The notes beneath the pieces are model-generated. The model was not told where the DNA came from. It did no database searches and saw only the letters and a list, made by a program, of their open reading frames with translations. A program made the position numbers and the translations under genes. From NCBI GenBank assembly GCA_910579645.1, contig CAJTVK010000134.1:1-11288 (forward strand): a DNA stretch of 11,288 nucleotides, given 5' to 3'. Origin of the DNA: an uncultured Lachnospiraceae bacterium. Its GTDB lineage: Bacteria; Bacillota; Clostridia; Lachnospirales; Lachnospiraceae. Position 1 is the stretch's first letter. Each line of letters starts with the position of its first letter. Below are positions 1-6,640 of this stretch, piece after piece.

Positions 1-87
1 TAAAAAAACTCACGCACGGGCGTCCGCCTCCCAACACAACATTCAGGCTGAACTGCTACGATTTCCTTGGGTAAAAAGAAATAGCAG

Positions 88-116
88 TTGCAATCCCCCA
101 TATTGCATTGTATAAT
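88..116 (+). promoter_or_regulatory. Sigma-A-type promoter of the LacI-family gene
   Basis: A -35 element TTGCAA (88-93, 4 of 6 consensus positions) is separated by exactly 17 bp from a perfect -10 element TATAAT (111-116). Transcription would begin near 123 and leave an untranslated leader of about 120 bases before the preferred start codon at 245. I see no palindromic operator overlapping these elements, so simple autorepression is not obvious. This is the best-looking promoter in the window, judged by eye only. Confidence 0.7.
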
Positions 117-226
117 GTATGCGGTAAAACGATAAGAATTCCCTACAGTTTAGCTGTGACTGTTCGGGCTGCATCCTGCATTGGAAAGCTTGCGCTAAAG
201 ATGCGGGAATGAATACAAGAAGCTGT

Positions 227-234
227 GAAAGGAA
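227..234 (+). promoter_or_regulatory. Ribosome binding site deciding the LacI-family start
   Basis: GAAAGGAA lies 10 bases before the ATG at 245. An in-frame ATG at 209 lacks a comparable site and would add 12 residues that do not belong to the family, whose members begin just before the 'IKDVAKHAGV' helix. The ATG at 245 is therefore preferred. Confidence 0.6.
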
Positions 235-244
235 CGTGCCGGCC

Positions 245-1234
245 ATGGTGTCCATAAAAGATGTTGCGAAGCATGCAGGGGTTGCGATTTCCACCGTGTC
301 CAAGGTGCTGAATCATTATCCCAATGTGAGTGAGGAAACGAAGCGAAAAGTGAATCAGGCGGTGGAGGAACTGAATTTTGTGCCCAATTCCGTGGCGGCG
401 GCGCTGTCCTCCAAGCAGTCGGGGCGCATTGCGCTGATACTGAAGCTGAACGACAAGACACAGGCCATTGACGAAATCGACATGCAGTACCTTTCGGCGG
501 CAATTCATAAGGCAACGGAACTGGGGCTGGATGTGGTCACTTTTTTCTATTCCATGTTTGAGGGAAAGACGGCGGAGGAAGTGACGAGATATCTTTTGGC
601 TCAGAGCATTCACGGGATTGTCATTTACGGCATATCCAAGGAGGATAGGGTGCTGCATCAGATTATCCGGTCACAGACTTTCAAGGCAGTAGCGGTGGAT
701 GCGCCTTTTTACAATAAAAATACATCCTCGGTCTGGATAGACCAGGAAAAGGCGCAATATGACGTGGCAAGGAAAACCGTGGAGGAAAACAGAAGCAGGA
801 GCATTCTTTATATTGCCGGAAAGAAGAACGGCTATGTGACCGACGGCCGGCTGCGGGGTATTCGGCGGCTGGCGGAGGAGAAGAAGCTGAAGCTGACGGT
901 GAGGAACGGTGATTTTTCCGAACTGCAGGCAAGGAACCTGACGTTCCAATATGCCAGAAATAAGGATGCCATTGTCTGCGCATCCGACCTGATGGCAATC
1001 GGCGCCATGCGCGCATTGATGGAAATGGATATTTTCCGGCCGGTATGCGGGTTCGACGGCATAGTGCTGATGGGGTATGCGGGAAAGCAGATGAATACCG
1101 TAAGGCAGGATTTTGCGGGGGTTTCCGCGGCGGCAGTGGAAGAACTGCATCGGCTGACCGACGGCGGCGAGGGCAGGAATCTGGTGCTGGATTACAGTCT
1201 TGTCCGGTTGGAATATTTGGATATTATCTGCTGA
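245..1234 (+). CDS. LacI-family transcriptional regulator
   Basis: This is a DNA-binding repressor of about 329 residues, normal for the LacI/GalR family. Residues 3-23 form the N-terminal helix-turn-helix (IKDVAKHAGV, then STVSKVLN). The hinge helix at about 46-57 carries Leu54, which corresponds to the leucine that LacI and PurR insert into a central CpG step of the operator. The rest is a periplasmic-binding-protein-like effector domain with family hallmarks such as 'CASDLMAIGAMRAL' and 'GFDGI', ending in a strand resembling the usual C-terminus. The stretch just before GFDGI is a little shorter than is typical. It has its own promoter and lies upstream of glgP in the same orientation, with a perfect CpG-centred palindrome between them. 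That suggests, but does not prove, that it controls glgP or storage-polysaccharide use. The effector cannot be read from the sequence. Family assignment is very secure; target and ligand are inference. Confidence 0.93.
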   Translation: MVSIKDVAKHAGVAISTVSKVLNHYPNVSEETKRKVNQAVEELNFVPNSVAAALSSKQSGRIALILKLNDKTQAIDEIDMQYLSAAIHKATELGLDVVTFFYSMFEGKTAEEVTRYLLAQSIHGIVIYGISKEDRVLHQIIRSQTFKAVAVDAPFYNKNTSSVWIDQEKAQYDVARKTVEENRSRSILYIAGKKNGYVTDGRLRGIRRLAEEKKLKLTVRNGDFSELQARNLTFQYARNKDAIVCASDLMAIGAMRALMEMDIFRPVCGFDGIVLMGYAGKQMNTVRQDFAGVSAAAVEELHRLTDGGEGRNLVLDYSLVRLEYLDIIC

Positions 1235-1279
1235 ATTTCATAATAATGGAAGAAAAATCTGTGTATTTTGCCGATTGCA

Positions 1280-1291
1280 GAAAACGTTTTC
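1280..1291. promoter_or_regulatory. Candidate LacI/CcpA-family operator (perfect CpG-centred palindrome)
   Basis: GAAAACGTTTTC is a perfect 12-bp palindrome centred on CpG, the classic symmetry recognised by LacI-family dimers with a hinge leucine. It also matches the core of the Firmicute catabolite-responsive element (G-AA-CG-...-C), but the flanking bases of the full cre consensus do not fit. It lies 46 bases after the lacI-type stop and 270 bases before the glgP start. The two candidate regulators are the adjacent LacI-family protein or a genomic CcpA; the sequence does not decide between them. Confidence 0.6.
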
Positions 1292-1399
1292 CTATGGTAA
1301 TTTATATTGTGAAAAGTATCTGGTACTGCTTTGTGCAATAAAATATAGAAAATATGGCAAACATAAAGTTAACAAGCGATGATGTCATTTTCTATAAGA

Positions 1400-1472
1400 A
1401 ACTGTTAAGAATGAACATGGCATAGGATGCAGGATAAATCTTTTTATGCAAGGACGGGATTTTTTAACAGTT
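1400..1472. repeat. Spaced inverted repeat upstream of glgP
   Basis: AACTGTTAA (1400-1408) is repeated as its exact reverse complement TTAACAGTT (1464-1472), with 55 bases between. A shorter nested pair (GCATA 1420-1424, TATGC 1445-1449) lies inside. It could be the base of a structured leader if transcription starts further upstream, or two half-sites for a dimeric regulator. It lies upstream of the nearest candidate promoter, and no known riboswitch consensus was recognised in it. Confidence 0.3.
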
Positions 1473-1504
1473 CCTGATAACACAATCACTGTAAATGTAT
1501 CTGT

Positions 1505-1534
1505 TTCACAGGACGGAACCGTTGCACATAAAAT
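1505..1534 (+). promoter_or_regulatory. Candidate glgP promoter
   Basis: TTCACA (1505-1510) and TAAAAT (1529-1534) each match five of six consensus positions and are 18 bp apart. The predicted start near 1541 would give a leader of about 20 bases containing the AGTGAGG ribosome site (1547-1553), 7 bases before the ATG at 1561. The fit is reasonable but the call is by eye, and longer upstream transcripts cannot be excluded. Confidence 0.45.
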
Positions 1535-1560
1535 AATACATGGAAAAGTGAGGTAAATGT

Positions 1561-3870
1561 ATGGTACAGCAAACAAATTTGCAGAAGGATGTTTTGGTAA
1601 TGAATCTGGAACAGCAGCTGGAGGAACTGGCAAAGGAAATGTTTCAGAAGAAAGTGGAAGACTTGGGCGATCAGGAAGTGTACTTTGTAGTTTTGGAACT
1701 GACAAAGCGGCTGATGAATGTTTCCGAGCAGATTTCCGGCGAGAAGAAAATTTATTATATTTCCGCGGAATTCCTCATTGGCAAGCTGCTTTCCAACAAT
1801 CTCATCAATTTAGGCGTATATGACAAAATTGCCACCATTCTTAAGGCAAAGGGCAAGGAACTTGCGAAAATCGAAGAATTTGAGCCGGAACCCTCCCTCG
1901 GCAACGGCGGACTGGGAAGGCTGGCGGCATGTTTCCTGGATTCCATCGCTACTTTGGGGCTGCCGGGGGAAGGCATCGGGCTGAATTATCATTACGGTCT
2001 TTTCAAGCAGGTATTTAAAGATAAGCTGCAGACTGCAGAGAAGAACGACTGGATTGAGGAACGTTCCTGGCTGACGAAAACGGATATCACTTTTGACGTA
2101 TATTTCGGAAAGAAGAAAGTGACTTCCAGACTGTATGACATTGACGTGGCAGGATATGACAACGGCGTGAATAAGCTTCGCCTGTTCGATATTGAATCTT
2201 TGGACGAGAGCATCGTGAAGAAAGGAATTGATTTCGATAAAGAAGACATCGAAAAGAACCTGACTTTATTCCTCTATCCCGACGACTCCGACGAGGCAGG
2301 CAACCTGCTTCGGATTTACCAGCAGTATTTCATGGTCAGCAACGCGGCGCAGCTTATTCTTCACGAGATGAAGGAAAAGAAATATGACCTGCGCAAAATG
2401 TATGATCATGCGGTCATTCAGATTAACGACACGCATCCCACCATGGTGATTCCGGAACTGATCCGTATCCTTGTGGAAGAAAAGGCGTTCACGATGGATG
2501 AGGCGATTGAGGTAGTAAGCAAGACCTGTGCGTATACCAATCATACGATCCTGGCGGAAGCACTGGAAAAGTGGCCGCTGAAGTATTTGGAGAAAGTAGT
2601 TCCTCAGTTAGTGCCTATCATTCAGGAACTGGACAAACGGGTACGGGCAAAATATGACGACCCGAAGGTACAGATTATTGATAAGGACGATAAAGTGCAT
2701 ATGGCACATATTGATATCCACTACGGCTTTTCCGTCAACGGCGTTGCGGCAATCCATACGGAAATCCTGAAAAATACGGAACTGCATGCCTTTTACGAGC
2801 TGTATCCGGAAAAATTCAACAATAAGACAAACGGCATTACATTCCGCAGATGGCTGCTGTCCTGCAACCATGAACTGGCTGATTTCCTTACAAAGACAAT
2901 CGGCGACAGCTATAAGAAGGATGCGGATAAGCTGGAAAAACTTCTGGAGTTCGCAGACAATCAGGAAGTGCTGGATAAGCTGGCAGAGATAAAGATGGAC
3001 AGCAAAAAGGCTCTGGCTGCCTATGTGAAAGAAGCGGAGGGAGTGACGCTGAATCCGGATTCCATTTTTGATATCCAGATTAAGAGGCTGCATGAGTATA
3101 AGCGTCAGCAGATGAATGCCCTCTATATCATTCATAAGTATCTGGAAATCAAGGGCGGAAAGAAGCCTACCACGCCGCTGACCTTTATCTTCGGCGCGAA
3201 AGCAGCCCCGGCTTATGTGATTGCACAGGACATTATTCATTTGCTGCTTGTATTGCAGGAAATCATTAACGGCGACCCGGAAGTAAGCCCTTATATGACG
3301 CTTGTGATGGTGGAAAATTATAACGTAAGCTATGCGGAAAAACTGATTCCCGCCTGTGATATTTCCGAGCAGATTTCTTTGGCTTCCAAGGAAGCTTCCG
3401 GTACGGGAAATATGAAATTCATGCTGAACGGGGCAGTGACGCTGGGTACTTCGGACGGTGCAAACGTGGAAATCCATGAGTTGGTCGGCGACGACAATAT
3501 TTATATTTTCGGAGAGAAATCCGAGGAAGTCATCGCGCATTATAAGAAAGCGGATTACGTTTCCAAGGATTATTATGAGAAGAGCCAGGTAATCAAGGAA
3601 GCCGTGGACTTTATTGTCAGCGAGGAAATGCTGAAAGCCGGCCATAAAGAAAATCTGGAGAGACTGTACAAGGAACTGCTGAACAAAGACTGGTTCATGA
3701 CATTGCTGGATCTGGAAGATTATATAGAGACGAAGGATCGGATGTTCAAAGATTATGAAGACAGGCAGAAGTGGAAGAAGATGATGCTTGTGAATATTGC
3801 AAAGGCAGGGTTTTTCTCTTCCGACCGGACGATTGAGGAGTATAACAGGGATATTTGGAAACTTAAGTAG
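1561..3870 (+). CDS. glgP: Glycogen/starch/maltodextrin alpha-glucan phosphorylase (GT35)
   Basis: This cytoplasmic enzyme removes glucose from the non-reducing ends of alpha-1,4-glucans with inorganic phosphate, giving glucose-1-phosphate, and uses pyridoxal phosphate. At 769 residues it is somewhat shorter than E. coli GlgP/MalP and lacks the long N-terminal regulatory segment of animal enzymes. Family motifs run in order: 'YYISAEFLIGKLLSNNL' near residue 61, 'NGGLGRLAACFLDS' from Asn115, 'QINDTHPT' near 287, 'NGITFRRWL', 'DIQIKRLHEYKRQ' at 504-516, and the PLP signature 'EASGTGNMKFMLNGA', whose Lys619 is the expected Schiff-base residue. The start at 1561 has a good ribosome site; an in-frame ATG at 1600 is a weaker alternative. 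A strong terminator follows, so glgP appears to be expressed alone. Maltodextrin and glycogen specificity cannot be separated here, so the symbol denotes the family. Confidence 0.96.
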   Translation: MVQQTNLQKDVLVMNLEQQLEELAKEMFQKKVEDLGDQEVYFVVLELTKRLMNVSEQISGEKKIYYISAEFLIGKLLSNNLINLGVYDKIATILKAKGKELAKIEEFEPEPSLGNGGLGRLAACFLDSIATLGLPGEGIGLNYHYGLFKQVFKDKLQTAEKNDWIEERSWLTKTDITFDVYFGKKKVTSRLYDIDVAGYDNGVNKLRLFDIESLDESIVKKGIDFDKEDIEKNLTLFLYPDDSDEAGNLLRIYQQYFMVSNAAQLILHEMKEKKYDLRKMYDHAVIQINDTHPTMVIPELIRILVEEKAFTMDEAIEVVSKTCAYTNHTILAEALEKWPLKYLEKVVPQLVPIIQELDKRVRAKYDDPKVQIIDKDDKVHMAHIDIHYGFSVNGVAAIHTEILKNTELHAFYELYPEKFNNKTNGITFRRWLLSCNHELADFLTKTIGDSYKKDADKLEKLLEFADNQEVLDKLAEIKMDSKKALAAYVKEAEGVTLNPDSIFDIQIKRLHEYKRQQMNALYIIHKYLEIKGGKKPTTPLTFIFGAKAAPAYVIAQDIIHLLLVLQEIINGDPEVSPYMTLVMVENYNVSYAEKLIPACDISEQISLASKEASGTGNMKFMLNGAVTLGTSDGANVEIHELVGDDNIYIFGEKSEEVIAHYKKADYVSKDYYEKSQVIKEAVDFIVSEEMLKAGHKENLERLYKELLNKDWFMTLLDLEDYIETKDRMFKDYEDRQKWKKMMLVNIAKAGFFSSDRTIEEYNRDIWKLK

Positions 3871-3889
3871 ATCGGATAAAACAGGCCGT

Positions 3890-3924
3890 AAAAAGCCGGA
3901 TACAGAAAAGTATCCGGCTTTTTT
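3890..3924 (+). terminator. Intrinsic terminator of glgP
   Basis: AGCCGGATAC (3894-3903) pairs perfectly with GTATCCGGCT (3910-3919) around a six-base AGAAAA loop. The 3' arm runs into a T-tract ending at 3924, and the A-run before the 5' arm can pair with it to lengthen the stem. It starts 19 bases after the glgP stop. The A-rich flank may give weak activity in the other direction, but no converging gene is present. Confidence 0.93.
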
Positions 3925-3974
3925 GCGTGCCATGACCTCATAGGTTGTCAGAATCATGCCGTAAAAAAGTCAGA

Positions 3975-4011
3975 CGGGTTATAGAAACGGGAAAGGCGGG
4001 AATGTTATTCT
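3975..4011 (+). promoter_or_regulatory. Possible control region of the transporter operon
   Basis: The terminator upstream implies a promoter between 3925 and 4060. The best candidate is an extended -10, TGTTATTCT (4003-4011: TG, one base, then TATTCT), with no good -35. Just before it are three CGGG boxes at 3975-3978, 3988-3991 and 3997-4000. A weak -35 beside short direct repeats is what an activator-dependent promoter would look like, and an AraC-type regulator is encoded in the same operon. Neither the promoter nor the link to that regulator is demonstrated. Confidence 0.25.
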
Positions 4012-4046
4012 TAAATAAAAGAACGGTTCCTTAGCAAAAACTATGT

Positions 4047-4052
4047 GGGAGG
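4047..4052 (+). promoter_or_regulatory. Ribosome binding site deciding the binding-protein start
   Basis: GGGAGG lies 8 bases before the ATG at 4061. An earlier in-frame ATG at 4043 would overlap this site, so 4061 is the start. That choice also gives a clean lipoprotein signal beginning MRKR. Confidence 0.85.
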
Positions 4053-4060
4053 TTAAACGG

Positions 4061-5587
4061 ATGAGAAAAAGAATTTTACCGATGGTATTATCAGCAATTT
4101 TAATGACGGCGGCAGTGGGTGGCCTTACGGGGTGCGGGAATCCGTCGCCGTCCGGGGAAGAAGGGCAGAAGACATCAGGGGAAAGCGCAGAAGAACCGTA
4201 TACGGTCACTATGGTAATGACGGGGACGCAGCAGCCGGACGAAGAGAGGATTGAGGAAAAAATCAACGAAATTCTGATGCCGGAACTGAACATGAAGCTG
4301 GATCTGATGGTTCTTCCTTGGGGCAGTTCCATACAGCAGATACAGCTGATGCTTTCCGGGGATGAGAAAATCGACTTTTTCTATACCGATGCACAGCATG
4401 CCCTGCAGTATATGAATAACGGACAGATTGTGGACATGACGGAATTGGTGGATAAGTACGGGAACAATCTGAAGCAGATTTTCGGAGAAGAAGTACTGCG
4501 GAATATGTCTGCCGGAGGATTTACATTCGGGGTTCCCTGCCATTGCGAGAATGTAAGTTATCCTGCCATTTTTATGAGGAAGGATTTGGTGGAAAAATAT
4601 AATATTGATACAGCGGGAATCCGGTCGGTGGAGGACTTGGACGAAGTGTTTGCCACGGTTCAGGCGGGGGAGCCGGATATGGATATGCTTTTTTCCAATG
4701 GTTCCACCAATGGCCCGATGTATCGGCTGGGACTGTCGCAATTTGACAAAATCGGCAGTTTTTACGGTGTCATAATGAATCCGGCGGAGGGGAATACAAA
4801 AGTGGAAGACCTATTTGCAAGCGATTGGTTCATGGACACGGCAAAATTGCTTTACGGGTGGTACCAGAAGGGATATATCAATAAGGATGCGGCAACGGAG
4901 AACGAGAGCTGGAACAGTCTTATGAAAGCGGGCAAGGTTTTTTCCATGATTACGGGGGAGCATCCGGCAATCATGCCGGAACTGGAGTCTTCCACCGGCT
5001 ATGAATATGTTTCCGTAAGGCTGGTTGACGTCGGCGTGAAAATGAGCAACTATTATTCGGATATTATTTTTTCGATTGCACAGAATTCGGAAGATCCGGA
5101 AAAGGCAATGCAGTGCCTGGATTATATATACGGCAATGCGGATATTATGAATTTGCTGAATTGGGGAGAAGAAGGTATAGATTATGTGTTTATTGACGAG
5201 GAGAAAGGACTGATTGCTTATCCTGAGGGAGTGAACATTGAAAACGTAGGATATTCCCTGAACCTTTGGTGGGAAATACCCAACGGAAGGATTATTCATC
5301 TTTGGGAGGGAAGCGATCCGAAAGTGAATGACCTGATGGAAGAATCAAATAAGCAAGGCGTGCCGTCGGTTGCCATGGGATTTGTGTTTGACGCTACGGG
5401 ATTGGATACACAGATAGCGGCATTGGACAATGTATATAATAAATATGTGCCGTCCATCATTTCCGGCACGGTAGACCCGGAAAGCTATATTCCTAAGCTG
5501 ATTGAGGATATGGAGGCCGCAGGGCAGAACAATATTATAGAAGCAAAGCAGGAGCAGTTCGATGCTTGGCTGGAGGGGAAAGAATAA
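4061..5587 (+). CDS. Lipid-anchored ABC sugar-binding protein (SBP family 1, DUF3502 type)
   Basis: This 508-residue extracellular lipoprotein is expected to capture an oligosaccharide and deliver it to the two permeases encoded next. Residues 1-25 form a lipoprotein signal: basic MRKR, a hydrophobic core, and the lipobox LTGC with Cys25 as the acylated residue. A Ser/Glu/Gly-rich linker runs to about residue 46. The body is a bacterial family 1 solute-binding fold, recognisable from segments such as 'TGTQQPDEERIEEKINEI' and 'MLSGDEKIDFFYT'. The last 75 residues or so, with 'FVFDATGLDTQIAALDNVY' and 'GTVDPESYIPKLIEDMEAAG', match the C-terminal DUF3502 region as I remember it from Lachnospiraceae LipO/LplA-type proteins. 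It is the first gene of the operon and is followed by a structured intercistronic segment that may raise its yield relative to the permeases. The ligand is not readable from sequence; the downstream GH20 points to a HexNAc-containing glycan. Confidence 0.92.
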   Translation: MRKRILPMVLSAILMTAAVGGLTGCGNPSPSGEEGQKTSGESAEEPYTVTMVMTGTQQPDEERIEEKINEILMPELNMKLDLMVLPWGSSIQQIQLMLSGDEKIDFFYTDAQHALQYMNNGQIVDMTELVDKYGNNLKQIFGEEVLRNMSAGGFTFGVPCHCENVSYPAIFMRKDLVEKYNIDTAGIRSVEDLDEVFATVQAGEPDMDMLFSNGSTNGPMYRLGLSQFDKIGSFYGVIMNPAEGNTKVEDLFASDWFMDTAKLLYGWYQKGYINKDAATENESWNSLMKAGKVFSMITGEHPAIMPELESSTGYEYVSVRLVDVGVKMSNYYSDIIFSIAQNSEDPEKAMQCLDYIYGNADIMNLLNWGEEGIDYVFIDEEKGLIAYPEGVNIENVGYSLNLWWEIPNGRIIHLWEGSDPKVNDLMEESNKQGVPSVAMGFVFDATGLDTQIAALDNVYNKYVPSIISGTVDPESYIPKLIEDMEAAGQNNIIEAKQEQFDAWLEGKE

Positions 5588-5601
5588 AGAAAATGCGTTA
5601 G

Positions 5602-5615
5602 GGAACAGAAGTTCC
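5602..5615 (+). other. Small RNA hairpin after the binding-protein gene
   Basis: GGAAC (5602-5606) pairs with GTTCC (5611-5615) around an AGAA tetraloop, 14 bases after the stop codon. No T-run follows, so it is not a terminator by itself. It sits directly against the larger GC-rich hairpin that starts at 5616. Confidence 0.55.
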
Positions 5616-5677
5616 TCTCGCGCCCGGGCTGACGGCAGCGCTGCGCCATAGCCCGGGGATTGACAGAGGCAGCGAGA
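5616..5677 (+). promoter_or_regulatory. GC-rich nested intercistronic hairpin before the permease genes
   Basis: TCTCGC (5616-5621) pairs with GCGAGA (5672-5677). Inside it, CCCGGGCT (5623-5630) pairs with AGCCCGGG (5650-5657), and a GGC/GCC mini-stem (5634-5636 with 5645-5647) caps the structure. The 62 bases are about 71% G+C, well above their surroundings. There is no T-tract, so it is not a canonical terminator. The one-sided bulge (5658-5671) contains AGAGG (5665-5669), a possible ribosome site for the ATG at 5680. By analogy with structures between binding-protein and permease genes in other ABC operons, it may stabilise the upstream mRNA or dampen permease translation; a dispersed repeat is the main alternative. 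Confidence 0.55.
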
Positions 5678-5679
5678 AA

Positions 5680-6615
5680 ATGAGGGAAAATATGGGCAGG
5701 AACTCAACTTGGAAAGCGGTAAAAAAACACGGGGCATTATATCTGATGCTGTTCCCGGGCTGTTTCTATTTATTTATCAATAATTATATTCCGATGGCAG
5801 GGCTTATCATCGCATTTAAGAAGGTTAATTTCAGCAAAGGAATTTGGGCAAGCCCGTGGAGCGGCCTTGATAATTTCAAATTTTTGTTTCAGACAAAAGA
5901 TGCATGGATTATAACGAGGAATACGATTTTATATAATCTTACATTTATTCTGGTAAATATGGCGGTAGGGATTTTCCTGGCTATTTTAATCTGTGAAATT
6001 CAGAGCAAGTTTGCCAAAAAACTGTATCAGAGCATTATACTTGTCCCGTTCCTGATGTCCATGGTTATTTTAAGCTATATTGTTTATGCGCTGTTCAGTG
6101 CGGAAAACGGCATGGTCAATCATACCGTTATGCCGTTATTGGGCAAAGAAGCGATTTCGTGGTATAACGAACCGAGATATTGGCCTGCGATTTTGGTCAT
6201 TGTCAATTGCTGGAAAGGCGTAGGGTATGGCTGCCTGATTTATATTTCCACGATTATCGGCATTGACAAGTCGCTTTACGAAGCGGCAAAGCTGGACGGG
6301 GCATCCCGCTGGAAACAGATAAAATATGTGACGCTTCCGGGGCTGAAAGCAACTATCATCACATTGACACTGTTGAATATCGGCAGGATATTTTACTCTG
6401 ATTTCGGGCTGTTCTATCAGGTGCCGATGAATTCAGGGACACTTTTGGATACTACCAATGTCATTGATACCTATGTATACCGTGCATTGCTGCAGCTTGG
6501 GAATGTAGGCATGGCATCGGCAGCAGGATTTTACCAGTCGCTGGTAGGCTTCGTGGTAGTGCTGTTCAGTAATTTTGCGGTAAAGAAAATCGATGCCGAC
6601 AGCGCATTGTTTTAA
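5680..6615 (+). CDS. CUT1 sugar ABC transporter permease, LplB-like
   Basis: This 311-residue inner-membrane subunit forms half of the translocation channel. Six hydrophobic segments are visible at about residues 19-45, 85-106, 117-139, 169-193, 220-240 and 277-300. The cytoplasmic EAA loop begins at Glu201 (EAAKLDGASRWKQIKYVTLP), where it would dock with the ATPase. The N-terminal 'INNYIPMAGLIIAFKKVNF' is characteristic of LplB-type (COG4209) permeases that partner DUF3502-type binding proteins. Two starts are plausible: ATG 5680 with AGAGG at 5665-5669, or ATG 5692 with GAGGG at 5682-5686. The second would remove only four residues and would lie just outside the hairpin. The second permease gene follows 25 bases later. 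Family is secure; the exact start is not. Confidence 0.94.
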   Translation: MRENMGRNSTWKAVKKHGALYLMLFPGCFYLFINNYIPMAGLIIAFKKVNFSKGIWASPWSGLDNFKFLFQTKDAWIITRNTILYNLTFILVNMAVGIFLAILICEIQSKFAKKLYQSIILVPFLMSMVILSYIVYALFSAENGMVNHTVMPLLGKEAISWYNEPRYWPAILVIVNCWKGVGYGCLIYISTIIGIDKSLYEAAKLDGASRWKQIKYVTLPGLKATIITLTLLNIGRIFYSDFGLFYQVPMNSGTLLDTTNVIDTYVYRALLQLGNVGMASAAGFYQSLVGFVVVLFSNFAVKKIDADSALF

Positions 6616-6628
6616 GGGGGAAATGGAG

Positions 6629-6635
6629 AGGAGGG
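6629..6635 (+). promoter_or_regulatory. Ribosome binding site deciding the second permease start
   Basis: AGGAGGG ends 5 bases before the ATG at 6641. In-frame ATGs at 6593 and 6623 either overlap the preceding gene or have a site placed too close, so 6641 is preferred. Confidence 0.85.
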
Positions 6636-6640
6636 AGTGT

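Larger units (their letters stand above)
1235..1560. other. Regulatory intergenic region between the LacI-family gene and glgP
   Basis: These 326 AT-rich bases hold no convincing gene. They contain a 12-bp palindrome at 1280-1291, a spaced inverted repeat at 1400-1472 and a candidate promoter at 1505-1534. There are other -10-like sequences (TATATT at 1303-1308, TAAAAT at 1339-1344), but none has a convincing -35 partner. No intrinsic terminator with a clear stem and T-run is seen after the lacI-type gene, so some read-through into glgP is possible. Confidence 0.6.

Noticed and set aside
1..25. Possible minus-strand terminator (ACGC...GCGT stem next to an A-run at 2-8)
   Set aside because: The stem is only four base pairs and the sequence it would serve is not in the window. 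No gene is seen in the first 87 bases.
1345..1556. Possible riboswitch in the long AT-rich glgP upstream region
   Set aside because: No conserved core of a known riboswitch class was recognised. The only structures are the spaced inverted repeat and short local stems.
2608..3957. A 449-codon open frame on the minus strand across most of glgP and its terminator
   Set aside because: The plus strand encodes a full set of phosphorylase motifs here. The minus frame is a codon-usage shadow with no recognisable domain, and its start lies beyond the glgP terminator without a clear ribosome site.
1515..4030. The 9-mer GGAACCGTT shared between the glgP leader (1515-1523) and, on the opposite strand, the transporter promoter region (4022-4030)
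   Set aside because: A shared 9-mer between two spacers of this size on either strand is expected by chance fairly often, and the flanks do not match.
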